DNA of 64,000 nucleotides. It comes from JADJGC01 sp964617645 (GTDB lineage Bacteria; Zixibacteria; MSB-5A5; CAIYYT01). How positions within the stretch are numbered: position 1 is the stretch's first letter; each line of letters begins with the position of its first letter. The position numbers were made by a program, and so were the translations under genes. Where the stretch lies: assembly GCA_964617645.1 (NCBI GenBank), contig CAZTYE010000005.1, positions 62,001-126,000 on the forward strand, read 5' to 3'. Of the stretch, positions 25,904-34,758 are shown one piece after another. The notes beneath the pieces were generated by a model. That model did not search any database and was not told the origin of the DNA. It saw only the letters and a program-made list of their open reading frames with translations.

Positions 25904-25950
25904 CCTCGCGCTTATCAGGCGCGCGCTCTAACCAACTGAGCTACGAGCCC
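25877..25950 (-). tRNA. tRNA-Ile (anticodon GAT)
   Basis: 74 nt cloverleaf: acceptor GGGCTCG pairs with CGAGCCC and the discriminator is A; D arm AGCTCAGTTGGTTAGAGC; anticodon loop CTGATAA with GAT; T arm GGCAG/CTGCC with TTCAACT. No encoded CCA. It is the isoleucine tRNA that normally sits between 16S and 23S genes, here alone and facing away from the 23S gene. Confidence 0.95.
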
Positions 25951-25966
25951 AGGAATAGGGAATGCC

Positions 25967-25994
25967 AAAGTACCAATCGACTTGAACTTGTCAA
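25967..25994 (-). promoter_or_regulatory. Promoter for tRNA-Ile
   Basis: On the minus strand TTGACA (25994-25989), a 16-bp spacer, then TACTTT (25972-25967), ending 16 bases before the tRNA 5' end. A consensus -35 and a fair -10. The remaining gap to 26242 shows no other element I can support. Confidence 0.55.
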
Positions 25995-26242
25995 TAAGAT
26001 TTTCCTCGTTCCTGAAAGGCAAAGCCGGCGAATCTCATCGATCCACCGGCTTGTTGGGTGAGTGGAGGGATTATGACCAAACCCGCAATAGGGGGTAATC
26101 AGGGTAAAAGCTCTCGCGGCTAATCTGACTAATGGAGCAACTGAACTTGAGCCGCTTAGTCGCCTTTACACTGGGGAAGACGCACCGCCGGAAATGGTGT
26201 TTAATCCGTTCGCGAAAAATCTGGGTTTCGTATATTCGAGTC

Positions 26243-27082
26243 ATGCACACCCGCGCTGCACAATTCGCCGGGAGCTTCTACACTAATAGCTCGTCGCGCC
26301 TCCGATCCGAGGTAGATTCGCTGCTCGCCGCGAATCCAGATGTCGGCAGCGAACGGCCTTACGGCATAATCGCACCCCATGCGGGTTACATGTACTCCGG
26401 CGCCTGTGCCGCCTTGGCCTATGCTCGATTGCGCCGGCACCGCGACAGCTACACTTCTGTTGTTGTGATTTCACCGTCGCACCGGGTTGGTTTCGATTTC
26501 GGATCGATATTCCACGGTGATGCCTACTCGACTCCGTTAGGCGCAATCGAAGTCGATACCGACCTGCGTACTAAGCTGGCTACCTATGACGGCTTGCGCG
26601 TCTCCGATTTGGGGCACTCCGAAGGTCGACTCGCCGAGCATTCTCTCGAAGTGCAATTGCCGTTTCTTCAGGTCGTCCTTGGAGACTTCAAGCTGATGCC
26701 AATCGTCATGGGCGAGCAGTCGCGGGATGCTGCAGCGGAGATTGCCGAAGCATTGTCGGGAGCTGTCGACATCACCTCGACGCTGCTCGTCGCCAGCTCC
26801 GACCTGTCCCACTTTCACTCGGCCGACCGCGCCGAGCGACTCGACCATCGAATCGTCGAAGCCATAAGTCGCTTTGACCCGCAATCGTTGCTCGACCTGA
26901 TCGATTCCGGCCGTGCCGAAGCCTGCGGTTTTGGTCCAATGGCCGCCGTCTTGATAGCGTGTCAGCGACTCGGCGCAACCAAATGCGCGGTCGTCGATTA
27001 CCGGCACTCTGGTCAGGTCACAGGCGACGCCGATGAAGTTGTCGGATATCTTGCCGCTGTCATCACCGAGAATCGCAACTAA
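26243..27082 (+). CDS. MEMO1-family protein (AmmeMemoRadiSam system protein B)
   Basis: Start placed at ATG 26243, giving MHTRAAQFAGSFY, the typical N-terminus of this family; an upstream ATG at 26132 adds unconserved residues. 279 residues with IIAPHAGYMYSG, VISPSHRV, AEHSLEVQLPFLQ, VASSDLSHF and the C-terminal CGFGPM. Those His/Cys/Asp sites match the MEMO active-site-like pocket. In many genomes it is clustered with an AMMECR1 gene and a radical SAM gene; neither is visible here. Biochemical role unresolved; cytoplasmic. Confidence 0.88.
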   Translation: MHTRAAQFAGSFYTNSSSRLRSEVDSLLAANPDVGSERPYGIIAPHAGYMYSGACAALAYARLRRHRDSYTSVVVISPSHRVGFDFGSIFHGDAYSTPLGAIEVDTDLRTKLATYDGLRVSDLGHSEGRLAEHSLEVQLPFLQVVLGDFKLMPIVMGEQSRDAAAEIAEALSGAVDITSTLLVASSDLSHFHSADRAERLDHRIVEAISRFDPQSLLDLIDSGRAEACGFGPMAAVLIACQRLGATKCAVVDYRHSGQVTGDADEVVGYLAAVITENRN

Positions 27083-27212
27083 ATCGCCATTTTGGATACG
27101 CAACGCGACGCATTTGACATCGAGAATTGCCCGATCAAATACTTGACAAAACTACCCCAATACCGACATTGCGAGCAGTTTGACAATCAGGTTCTTCAGC
27201 AGGGAAGGTACT

Positions 27213-29546
27213 ATGTCCGCTCGTTTTGCTCCTCGGCAGTGGTGGATTGCCACGGCGCTTCTCGTCTCTTTCGCCCTAATTTCATGTTCATCCGACAGCA
27301 ACGGCCCCGACAATCCGCCACCTGGTCCCACCGTGGTCGATCAAGTGAAGGCTACGATTTCCACGGCCGGGGGTGCGCTGCAACTCAAGAACGGCATCAG
27401 CCTTGCCTTTCCCAACGGCAGCGTCACGAAGTCAACGAATGTTGTGCTCACTCAGTACGCAAATGACGACTTGTTCAATGATCCGTCACAAGTCGTGCTT
27501 GGACTCGAAATGGACGGCGCCGCATCGGCAGCACACTTCAAAGTTCCACTCAAAAATGCTGAGACCCCCGAATTGCTCGGCGCCGCCAAGAGAAGCGCTG
27601 ATGGCATGCGGCTTACTTATCTCACGCACACCTCTAACAGCGCAGGCGACACCTGCGCCGTCGATCTGGCTTCCAGCCAAGGGTTGTCATTAGGTGCCAC
27701 CCAAAACGTTAGTAGCGGCACTTATGTTATTGAGGCCGGCAGCCCGATCACACTATCGACCAACAGCAAGGAAATCGCGATCCAATATTACGAACAGGAC
27801 GGCGGCAATTGCTGGGCAGCCTGCTGGTTGTTATGGATGCGCGCCTACGAGAAGCTTCTCGCACGAGATGAAGTTCACGAGTTATTGGCTTTCATGGACA
27901 TCGAGAAAGATAGCGGCCTGAATTGGCGTAAGACCGGCCAGTTGAAAACCAAGACGAAGGAACTGACCCGACTCGATCCGGTCAAGAACACGTGGATCAG
28001 CTACTCGAATTTTGTCAACTACGTTGTGTCCTCGATCAATGCCGACAAACCGGTGATGGTCAACCTAATTTCCCACCAAGGCGTCTTCGTCGGTTATGAC
28101 ATTCAAAACCCGGGTCCGAGCCAGACAGTAACGCTGATCTATCATGATCCCCAAAACAGCGCCACGCAAACACCTTACCGTCGAGTCACGCCTGCACAAC
28201 TCAAAACCCAATTCTGGGATCAGCCGCAATGGGATATGGCCATCAGCAACTACTTCGCCACTCTGGCTATGCCGACGGCGCTGCCGTCGCCGCAGGAACT
28301 ACAGACAATTGAAATGATGGACATTCAGGCCGGTGGCAGCGTCAGTGGTATGGAGAAGGGTGTTGCGTTTGCGCGCGGAAATTTCATCGTCGATGGTGTC
28401 TATTGGGACCACACGTTTCCCCGTGGATATCGCTTCGAGGTTCCGGCCAAAGTGATGCGCCGCATCGATCGCATTCACTACGATTCGCTTCCGGTCTGGA
28501 ACATGGCGTCAAGCGCGGCTCCGGTAACCGTCGACTTGAGCCTGCATGTCGAAGACAATGGCGTCCCGCTTGATCCGCCGGTCTCAACAGCATCCGTCAG
28601 TGTAGTCGCCCCGCCGCGGGGAAACAAAGTTTTTAATGCCGACTTGCGTGTGGATCATTTGTTGCCGCAATTCGAGCTGTCCGACACGCTGTTCGTCGCC
28701 AAAGCTATCCTCAAAGATCAAGCCGGTACCGAGCTTGACGACTTTGATATCCGCTTCAAGTATGTGCCGTTGCGCCTCGATGCGCTCACACCGACAAGCG
28801 GACAGGCCGGAGATCAGATTTTCCTCACCGGCATCGGCTTCGGCAACCAACCGGGCAAAGTCGAATTCACCCAGAGCCAGCAGGCGGAAATCGTCAGTTG
28901 GAATCCGGGGCAGATCAAAGTCAAAGTTCCCGCCGCAGCCGCCGGCGGCCCGGTTGTGGTTATCATCGATGACGATACTTCCAACGCCATTAGCTTCTCG
29001 GTCGCCGGCTTCGTTGATAAAGTTCGTAGCTGTAGCTGGGATCAACTGTCGATCCAGGGTGTCTTCGAGTACTCTAATAGTCAGGTCGGCTACTCCGTTT
29101 TCGACCCGGTCTACGGCTACGACTATCCGCTCAGGTGGAACGGCATGATCGCGCAAAAAGAGTTTCGCCACGGAGCCGACAGCGAGTCCGAATCGCTCTT
29201 CGTCAAGATTGAACTGGAACCAGGCGGACAGAAATTAAAATCCGTAATCGGCTACTTGCTTCGCGAGCAAATAAGTGAAGGAAAAGTCCGCGAACGCACG
29301 ACAACAACTGTCACACTGAGCAATCTACCGTTCAGCTTCATAGATGAAGACGCCGGCAACATCATCATCATTTACGAGTTAAGTGGCGCCGCTGTCGCCG
29401 GAGCCGCTCCGGTGATGAGCCGAATAAAGACCGACTACAACGAGCAGGGCCAAGTAACCGGGACGACGGTGTTAACCCGAAGTATCTTTACTGATCCGGC
29501 GCACAACGGCCGGATCCAATTCTGGTTGCACAAGATCAAGCCTTAG
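27213..29546 (+). CDS. Large lipoprotein: ZU5-like, C39-like peptidase and IPT/TIG domains
   Basis: ATG 27213 follows GGAAGG. The signal ends in lipobox ISC (SFALISC), so the protein is lipidated. About 40-90 resembles a ZU5-type sandwich (AGGALQLKNGISLAFPNGSV). About 185-330 looks like a papain-fold C39-type peptidase: Cys in GGNCWAACWLLW (about 199), His in HQGVFVGYD (about 287), Asp in YHDPQ (about 310). About 520-610 is an IPT/TIG domain (LDALTPTSGQAGDQIFLTGIGFG). The last 150 residues are unassigned. Plausibly a surface-anchored protease or a papain-fold binding protein; activity is inference. Confidence 0.68.
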   Translation: MSARFAPRQWWIATALLVSFALISCSSDSNGPDNPPPGPTVVDQVKATISTAGGALQLKNGISLAFPNGSVTKSTNVVLTQYANDDLFNDPSQVVLGLEMDGAASAAHFKVPLKNAETPELLGAAKRSADGMRLTYLTHTSNSAGDTCAVDLASSQGLSLGATQNVSSGTYVIEAGSPITLSTNSKEIAIQYYEQDGGNCWAACWLLWMRAYEKLLARDEVHELLAFMDIEKDSGLNWRKTGQLKTKTKELTRLDPVKNTWISYSNFVNYVVSSINADKPVMVNLISHQGVFVGYDIQNPGPSQTVTLIYHDPQNSATQTPYRRVTPAQLKTQFWDQPQWDMAISNYFATLAMPTALPSPQELQTIEMMDIQAGGSVSGMEKGVAFARGNFIVDGVYWDHTFPRGYRFEVPAKVMRRIDRIHYDSLPVWNMASSAAPVTVDLSLHVEDNGVPLDPPVSTASVSVVAPPRGNKVFNADLRVDHLLPQFELSDTLFVAKAILKDQAGTELDDFDIRFKYVPLRLDALTPTSGQAGDQIFLTGIGFGNQPGKVEFTQSQQAEIVSWNPGQIKVKVPAAAAGGPVVVIIDDDTSNAISFSVAGFVDKVRSCSWDQLSIQGVFEYSNSQVGYSVFDPVYGYDYPLRWNGMIAQKEFRHGADSESESLFVKIELEPGGQKLKSVIGYLLREQISEGKVRERTTTTVTLSNLPFSFIDEDAGNIIIIYELSGAAVAGAAPVMSRIKTDYNEQGQVTGTTVLTRSIFTDPAHNGRIQFWLHKIKP

Positions 29547-29719
29547 AAAGAGCGCATTATTCGTGGTGTAGTTCCGGCAAGTCAAGTGCGACGACGCAGA
29601 TTCCCATATGTGTTGAAGGACAAGAAAAGTCCGGGATATCCGCATGTAGCTATTGGACAACAACCTCGCAGCCGGGCGCCGGCTTCTACATTTTCCCGAA
29701 AATTTTCCGAAAATTCCTA
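29547..29719. other. Gap upstream of rRNA promoter
   Basis: Between the lipoprotein stop and the promoter at 29720. No ORF, tRNA or clear hairpin terminator; an A/T-rich segment with two AAAATTTTCC-like repeats (29693-29715) lies just upstream of the -35 box and could act as an UP-like element, which is inference. Confidence 0.35.
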
Positions 29720-29747
29720 TTGACAGCCGAACCGCGCCGTATATATT
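29720..29747 (+). promoter_or_regulatory. Strong promoter for tRNA-Ala/23S/5S
   Basis: TTGACA at 29720-29725, a 16-bp spacer, then TATATT at 29742-29747 (a TATATA overlaps it at 29740). Near-consensus sigma-70-type. About 140 bases of leader precede tRNA-Ala. Such a promoter directly before tRNA-Ala fits an rRNA operon that lacks 16S. Confidence 0.75.
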
Positions 29748-29887
29748 GCGCGTCGCTGTTTGAGGGCGTACGGAAAGTCGACTTCGCAGAAAGCGCGAAG
29801 CGATTTTTTTTCGATACCAGATTCATACTCGGCGGGGCGACGGGAACAGGTATCCTCAGGCAGAAATATGGCAGTCTTCGATTTTTC

Positions 29888-29960
29888 GGGGATGTAGCTC
29901 AGTTGGGAGAGCGGCGGCTTTGCAAGCCGTAGGTCGTCGGTTCGAACCCGATCATCTCCA
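29888..29960 (+). tRNA. tRNA-Ala (anticodon TGC)
   Basis: 73 nt: acceptor GGGGATG pairs with CATCTCC, including the G3-U70 wobble that marks alanine tRNAs; D arm AGCTCAGTTGGGAGAGC; anticodon loop CTTTGCAAG with TGC; T arm with GGTTCGAACCC; discriminator A. No encoded CCA. About 147 bases precede the 23S gene; in between lie the hairpins AAGACC-GTAA-GGTCTT (29969-29984) and TTTCCCG...CGGGAAA, probably processing signals. Confidence 0.96.
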
Positions 29961-30649
29961 GGACGAGTAAGACCGTAAGGTCTTCAGATAGATGTGACAA
30001 GCTTGTTTCCCGCGTCGTCGGGAAAGTCACGATCTTTGACAACTAAATATCAGAGCCGATGCGGATCGAAACCAGCGTGACTACAGAGATCGAGCTTTTA
30101 GGATTTCGATCAAGTTAATAAGAGCATACGGCGGATGCCTTGGCATCAAGAGGCGATGAAGGACGTGGTAAGCTGCGATAAGCCTCGACTAGGAGCAAAC
30201 ATCCTTTGAGTCGGGGATTTCCGAATGGGGCAACCCAGTGCCGCGAAAGCGGTATCTATCGCATACTGAATTCATAGGTATGCGAGGCGAACGGGGAGAA
30301 CTGAAACATCTCAGTACCCCCAGGAAGAGAAAACAACCGTGATTTCCTGAGTAGCGGCGAGCGAAAGGGAAAGAGCCTAAACCGACGGGTACGTTAAAGC
30401 GGATACGCGTTGTACCTTCGGTGTAGCGGGGTCTGTTCGGACCGAAGTGTCCATAGGTCGGTAAGTCAAAAACCGTTTGTTTAGTCGAATACGCCTGGAA
30501 AGGCAAACCAGAGACGGTGACAGTCCGGTAGACGAAAAACAAACGACTTACTCGAATGGATTCCCAAGTAACTCGGAGCACGAGAAATTCTGAGTGAATC
30601 TGTCGAGACCACTCGATAAGGCTAAATACTCCTTGATGACCGATAGTGA

Positions 30650-30681
<32 letters not shown>

Positions 30682-31824
30682 GCTGACGCGGAGTGAAATA
30701 GTACCTGAAACCGTGTGCTTACAAGCTGTGGGAGGAAGAGATGTCCTTCGGGATGTCTGGACTGACCGCGTGCCTATTGAATAATGACCTAGCGAGTTAC
30801 TCCTCGGTTGCAAGGTTAAGGCAAACACTGCCGGAGCCGTAGCGAAAGCGAGTCTTAAACGGGCGTTTAGTAGCCGGGGGTAGACCCGAAGCCAGTTGAT
30901 CTATGCATGGCCAGGATGAAAGGCCGGTAAAACGGTCTGGAGGTCCGAACTCACCGCTGTTGAAAAGGCGGGGGATGAGCTGTGCATAGGGGTGAAAGGC
31001 CAATCAAAACTGGAAATAGCTGGTTCTCCCCGAAATAGCTTTAGGGCTAGCCTCGTGTTAAAGTGTGACGGAGGTAGAGCACTGAATTGGCTAGGGGGCC
31101 TACAAGCCTACCGAACCGAATCAAACTCCGAATGCCGTCGACATGTTCCACGGGAGATAGTCTACGAGGGATAAGCTTCGTAGGCGAAAGGGAAACACCC
31201 CAGACCGCCGGCTAAGGTCCCTAATCAGAGCTAAGTGACAAAGGATGTGGAATTACTGAAACAGCTAGGATGTTGGCTTAGAAGCAGCCATTCATTTAAA
31301 GAGTGCGTAATAGCTCACTAGTCTAGTGATTCTGCGCCGATAATAAACGGGACTAAGCTTTGCACCGAAGCCGCGGACTTCCTGCCGCAAGGCAGGATTT
31401 GGTAGGGGAGCATTCTGTTGTAGTGCGAAGGTGTCGCGACAAGCGATGCTGGACGAATCAGAAGAGATTATGCTAGGACGAGTAGCGATAAAACAGGCGA
31501 GAAACCTGTTCACCGTAAACCTAAGGGTTCCTGAGGAAGGTTAATCCGCTCAGGGTTAGTCGGATCCTAAGTTCAGGCCGAAAGGCGTAGATGATGGAAA
31601 GCAGGTCAATATTCCTGCACCAGGTGTGAAGCGTTTGAGCTATGGGGTGACGCAGTCGTGAAAGAGCAGCCGGCCGATGGATGCCGGTCCAAGCAGGTAG
31701 GCGGATCGCACAGGAAAATCCGTGCGGTCAACGCCGAGATGTGACGGGGAAATGAGTCTTCGGACAAACCAACTGCTCCTAATCATACTGCCGAGAAAAA
31801 CCTCTCTGCAAGCAACACATCTGT

Positions 31825-31858
<34 letters not shown>

Positions 31859-32344
31859 ATATCCTAAGGTGCTCGAGCTAACCCACGTTAAGGAACTAGG
31901 CAAAGTGGCCCCGTAACTTCGGAAGAAGGGGTGCTCCTAAGTAGGTGTAGCGTACAGCGAAGCCGAATGGAGTCACAGTAAAGAGGCCTGGGTGACTGTT
32001 TACTAAAAACACATGTCTCTGCTAAGCCGTAAGGCGACGTATAGGGACTGACACCTGCCCGGTGCTGGAAGGTTAAGAGGAGGGGTCAGCTTTGATTTAT
32101 CATTGCGAAGCTCTGAATCGAAGCCCCAGTAAACGGCGGCCGTAACTATAACGGTTCGAAAACGTTCCTTTCTTTCGATTCGCGATCCTTAATTCATCGG
32201 CTTTCAGCAATGAAAGCTTGTGATTATGGGCCGTTACAAAATCCGGCTATATGCTGGAAACTCCGTGTATCTGACGCTACCCCGCCTTGGCGGGGTGACA
32301 ATGCGCTCAGTGCGGACAACCAGCAGGAAAGATCAAGTCAGCTT

Positions 32345-32388
32345 GGGTGCCCCACAGACCTGTCCCGCTTTGCGGGATTGCGGTGGGA
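32345..32388 (+). repeat. Palindromic repeat, copy inside intron P6
   Basis: 44-nt element starting GGGTGCCCCACAGACCTGTC, with inner stem TCCCGC-TTT-GCGGGA and outer CCCAC/GTGGG. It sits in the loop of the P6-like stem and matches 34715-34758 at 41 of 44 positions by eye. Confidence 0.85.
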
Positions 32389-32440
32389 AAACGTAAGCTG
32401 CTCGATATCCTCAGAGACTGTACGCCGGACGGATTTTCTC

Positions 32441-32466
32441 GGGTGCCCCACAGCTTGCTGTGGGGT
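32441..32466 (+). repeat. Palindromic repeat, copy inside intron P8
   Basis: GGGTGCCCCACAGCTTGCTG then TGGGGT: stem CCCCACAG with CTGTGGGG, loop CTTG. It caps the P8 stem (TCTC/GAGA) and closely matches 33665-33689 in the 23S-5S spacer. It shares its first 11 bases with the P6 copy. Confidence 0.8.
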
Positions 32467-32613
32467 CAATGAGAGATCTAAAGATACAGTCCGAACTTCA
32501 TGGCGACATGAAGAGTGCGGCAGAAATGACCGCACCCATTGCCTCGATCCGAACATCGGTCAAGTGATAGAGACGCTTGACCACAAACGTGATCTTGCAT
32601 TGAGTAACAACTG

Positions 32614-32669
<56 letters not shown>

Positions 32670-32922
32670 AACTTGGGCGCTGTCTCAACGTGGGACTCGG
32701 TGAAACTGTAGCAGCGGTGAAGATGCCGCTTACCCGCATCGGGACGAAAAGACCCCGTGGACCTTTACTATAACCTGGCATTGGTATTTGGACGGGCATG
32801 TAGAGCATAGGTGGGAGGCTTTGAAGCTGGGGCGCTAGCCTCGGTGGAGCCATCAGTGGAATACCACCCTTGTTCTTTCGGATATCTAACCTTGACCCCT
32901 GAATCGGGGTGAGGAACACTGC

Positions 32923-32955
<33 letters not shown>

Positions 32956-33173
32956 CAAAGAGTAACGGAGGCGTACAAAGGTTGACTCAGGCTGTTTGGT
33001 AATCAGCTGTAGAGCGCAAGGGTATAAGTCAGCTTAACTGCGAGACGTACATGTCGAGCAGGTACGAAAGTAGGTCCTAGTGATCCGGCGGTTGTGCGTG
33101 GAAATGCCGTCGCTTAACGGATAAAAGGTACCCCGGGGATAACAGGCTGATCTCCTCCGAGAGTTCACATCGA

Positions 33174-33237
<64 letters not shown>

Positions 33238-33664
33238 CTGGCTGTTCGCCAGTTAAAGTGGTACGTGAGCTGGGTTTAGAACGTCGTGAGACAGTTCGGT
33301 CTCTATCTGATGCGGGCGTAGGAGATTTGCGGGGAGTTGACCCTAGTACGAGAGGACCAGGTCGAACGGACCGCCAGTAGACCAGTTGTCGCGCCAGCGG
33401 CATGGCTGGGTAGCTGTGTCCGGTAGGGATAAGCGCTGAAGGCATCTAAGTGCCAAGCCCACCCCAAGATTAGATCTCCCTGACGTAAGTCCTAAAGGCT
33501 CCTGGAAGATGACCAGGTGATAGGTCACAGATGCAAGCGCTGCGAGGCGTTCAGTCGAGTGATACTAATTGGCCGTGAGACTTGATCTATAAATTTGTCG
33601 GCGGGGCGAGAGCATCAAACTCACCCCATCCCGATAAATCTTGATCCAAGTACGTCAAACTCTT

Positions 33665-33689
33665 CGGTGGCCCACAGCTTGCTGTGGGA
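33665..33689 (+). repeat. Palindromic repeat in 23S-5S spacer
   Basis: CGGTGGCCCACAGCTTGCTG then TGGGA; stem CCCACAG/CTGTGGG with loop CTTG. Same core as the copy in intron P8. Confidence 0.75.
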
Positions 33690-33810
33690 AATTCGAAGGT
33701 TCAAGGGACTACAGTGATCAATCGCAATCCAAAAAGCTTCTCTGATCGCGTTGCTTCGATCCACATCGGCTTCTGATATTTGGTGATAAATTTCGCCATC
33801 CTTTCCGACT

Positions 33811-33907
33811 TGTCATTCCGGCGAAAGCCGGAATCCAGGTTTCGCCCGTCATTCCCGCGCAGGTTGAGCGCGACGAAATCCCGCGCTTCAGCGGGACGGG
33901 AATCCAG
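33811..33907. repeat. Two REP-like palindromes in 23S-5S spacer
   Basis: 33811-33838: TGTCATTCCGGCGAAAGCCG followed by GAATCCAG, an 8-bp stem with GAAA loop. 33848-33907: starts GTCATTCCCGCG and ends CGGGAATCCAG, with an inner TCCCGC/GCGGGA stem. Both share GTCATTCC at one end and GAATCCAG at the other, the hallmark of a widespread REP-like family. They lie between 23S and 5S, making this spacer unusually long (about 350 bp). Confidence 0.75.
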
Positions 33908-33939
33908 CGGAGTCGGGAAGAGAATAGGCAACCGAATTT

Positions 33940-34056
<117 letters not shown>

Positions 34057-34064
34057 TAAATGAC

Positions 34065-34097
34065 AAAACCCCTGCTTGGAAACGAGCCGGGGTTTTT
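34065..34097 (+). terminator. Intrinsic terminator of the rRNA operon
   Basis: AAAACCCC and GGGGTTTT pair around TGCT-TGGAAACG-AGCC, followed by a T run. It starts 9 bases after 5S and marks the operon end. Confidence 0.88.
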
Positions 34098-34134
34098 GGT
34101 TTGCGGTTTTGATGACCCCCGATATATTTGGAAC

Positions 34135-34434
34135 ATGACACCGAAAATTGCCATTCCGCAGGCGCAGATCGAGGACTTCTGCCGCCGGCATCACATCAAA
34201 CGCCTCGCGTTGTTTGGATCCGTGTTGCGCGACGACTTCACGCCCGAAAGCGACGTCGATGTGCTGGTCGTCTTTGAGGAGGGTAAAACGCCGGGATTGG
34301 AATTCATCACCATGCAAGATGAACTTTCGGAGCTGCTTGGGCGCAAGGTCGATCTGAACACCGAGCAGTCCCTGAGTCCCTATTTCAAGAAACGTGTGTT
34401 GAACAGCCTGATGGTGCTCCATGAGCGAACGTGA
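34135..34434 (+). CDS. MNT-type nucleotidyltransferase (HEPN/MNT antitoxin-like)
   Basis: ATG 34135 gives 99 residues. The minimal nucleotidyltransferase motif is ALFGSVLRDDFTPESDVDVL, i.e. GSxxR...SDxD with the catalytic aspartates kept. It resembles MntA antitoxins, which inactivate HEPN RNase toxins by AMPylating them. The gene overlaps by 14 bases a frame that starts like a HEPN partner but stops after 20 codons, so the cognate toxin appears lost. It follows the rRNA terminator directly. Confidence 0.82.
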   Translation: MTPKIAIPQAQIEDFCRRHHIKRLALFGSVLRDDFTPESDVDVLVVFEEGKTPGLEFITMQDELSELLGRKVDLNTEQSLSPYFKKRVLNSLMVLHERT

Positions 34435-34483
34435 CGAATACACTCCAAAGCGCGAAACCAGGCGCTTTCCAAACCAGTACTAA
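34421..34483 (+). pseudogene. Truncated partner gene after MNT (possible HEPN remnant)
   Basis: ATG 34421 opens MSERDEYTPKRETRRFPNQY and then stops at 34483. The overlapping position and the MSERD opening are what a DUF86/HEPN toxin gene would show, but only 20 codons remain before the repeats that begin near 34571. No HEPN motif (RX4-6H) survives. Broken partner is inference from context. Confidence 0.45.
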
Positions 34484-34570
34484 TCCACCGTGCCCGATCG
34501 TAACTCGGGTTTCTACTGCTCCTAACTCGTCGACAATATATCACCTCCGTTCAATCGCTTTCCGCACGAA

Positions 34571-34638
34571 TGCTCCCTCAAACAGTTACGGTCGTGCAAT
34601 CGTAGGAGTCTTCATAGAGGAAATAAGTCCACAAATTC
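34571..34638 (+). repeat. Interspersed repeat module B, copy 1
   Basis: 68 bp from TGCTCCCTCAAACAG to ACAAATTC; matches 37831-37898 at 61 of 68 positions. The last 29 bases, including TTCATAGAGGAAATAAGTCC, are identical in both copies. Here module B precedes module A. Confidence 0.85.
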
Positions 34639-34640
34639 TC

Positions 34641-34679
34641 GCGCGGTCGGGAATCCTTTCCCGACCGTTGCGTGTGCCG
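34641..34679 (+). repeat. Interspersed repeat module A, copy 1
   Basis: 39 bp GCGCGGTCGGGAATCCTTTC...; matches 37755-37793 at 37 of 39 positions. Contains the 10-bp hairpin CGGTCGGGAA/TTCCCGACCG. It is followed by CCGTCAGGAT-CGGA-ATCCTGACGG (34677-34700), another 10-bp stem. Confidence 0.85.
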
Positions 34680-34714
34680 TCAGGATCGGAATCCTGACGG
34701 CGCATCGTTGCCGC

Positions 34715-34758
34715 GGGTGCCCCACCGACCTGTCCCGCCCTGCGGGATTGCGGTGGGA
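34715..34758 (+). repeat. Palindromic repeat, copy matching intron P6
   Basis: 44 bp GGGTGCCCCACCGACCTGTC..., inner stem TCCCGC/GCGGGA, outer CCCAC/GTGGG; nearly identical to 32345-32388 in the 23S intron. Directly follows module A. Confidence 0.85.

Larger units (their letters stand above)
32156..32613 (+). ncRNA. Group I intron in 23S rRNA (L1923-type position)
   Basis: Helix 69 reads ...CTATAACGGT and resumes with CCTAAGGTAGCG, the E. coli U1923/C1924 junction. P1 pairs exon TAACGGT (32149-32155) with the guide GCCGTTA (32230-32236), giving U-G at the splice site. P3 is TCCGGC (32242-32247) with GCCGGA (32424-32429). P4 is GCTGG (32253-32257) with CCAGC (32320-32324). P6-like is CAGCTT with AAGCTG (32339/32395). 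P7 is ACTGTA (32417-32422) with TACAGT (32485-32490). R and S elements are TCAGAGACTGTACGCC and AAGATACAGTCC. The last intron base is G (32613). A long P1 loop contains GCTTTCA-GCAA-TGAAAGC. No endonuclease frame. Confidence 0.93.

Noticed and set aside
29720..29932. 70-codon frame covering the promoter and tRNA-Ala
   Set aside because: Overlaps a strong promoter and a clear tRNA; no ribosome site.
32156..32613. Intervening sequence (fragmentation type) rather than an intron
   Set aside because: IVS elements are simple hairpin insertions; here full group I core pairings and R/S elements are present at a known intron site.
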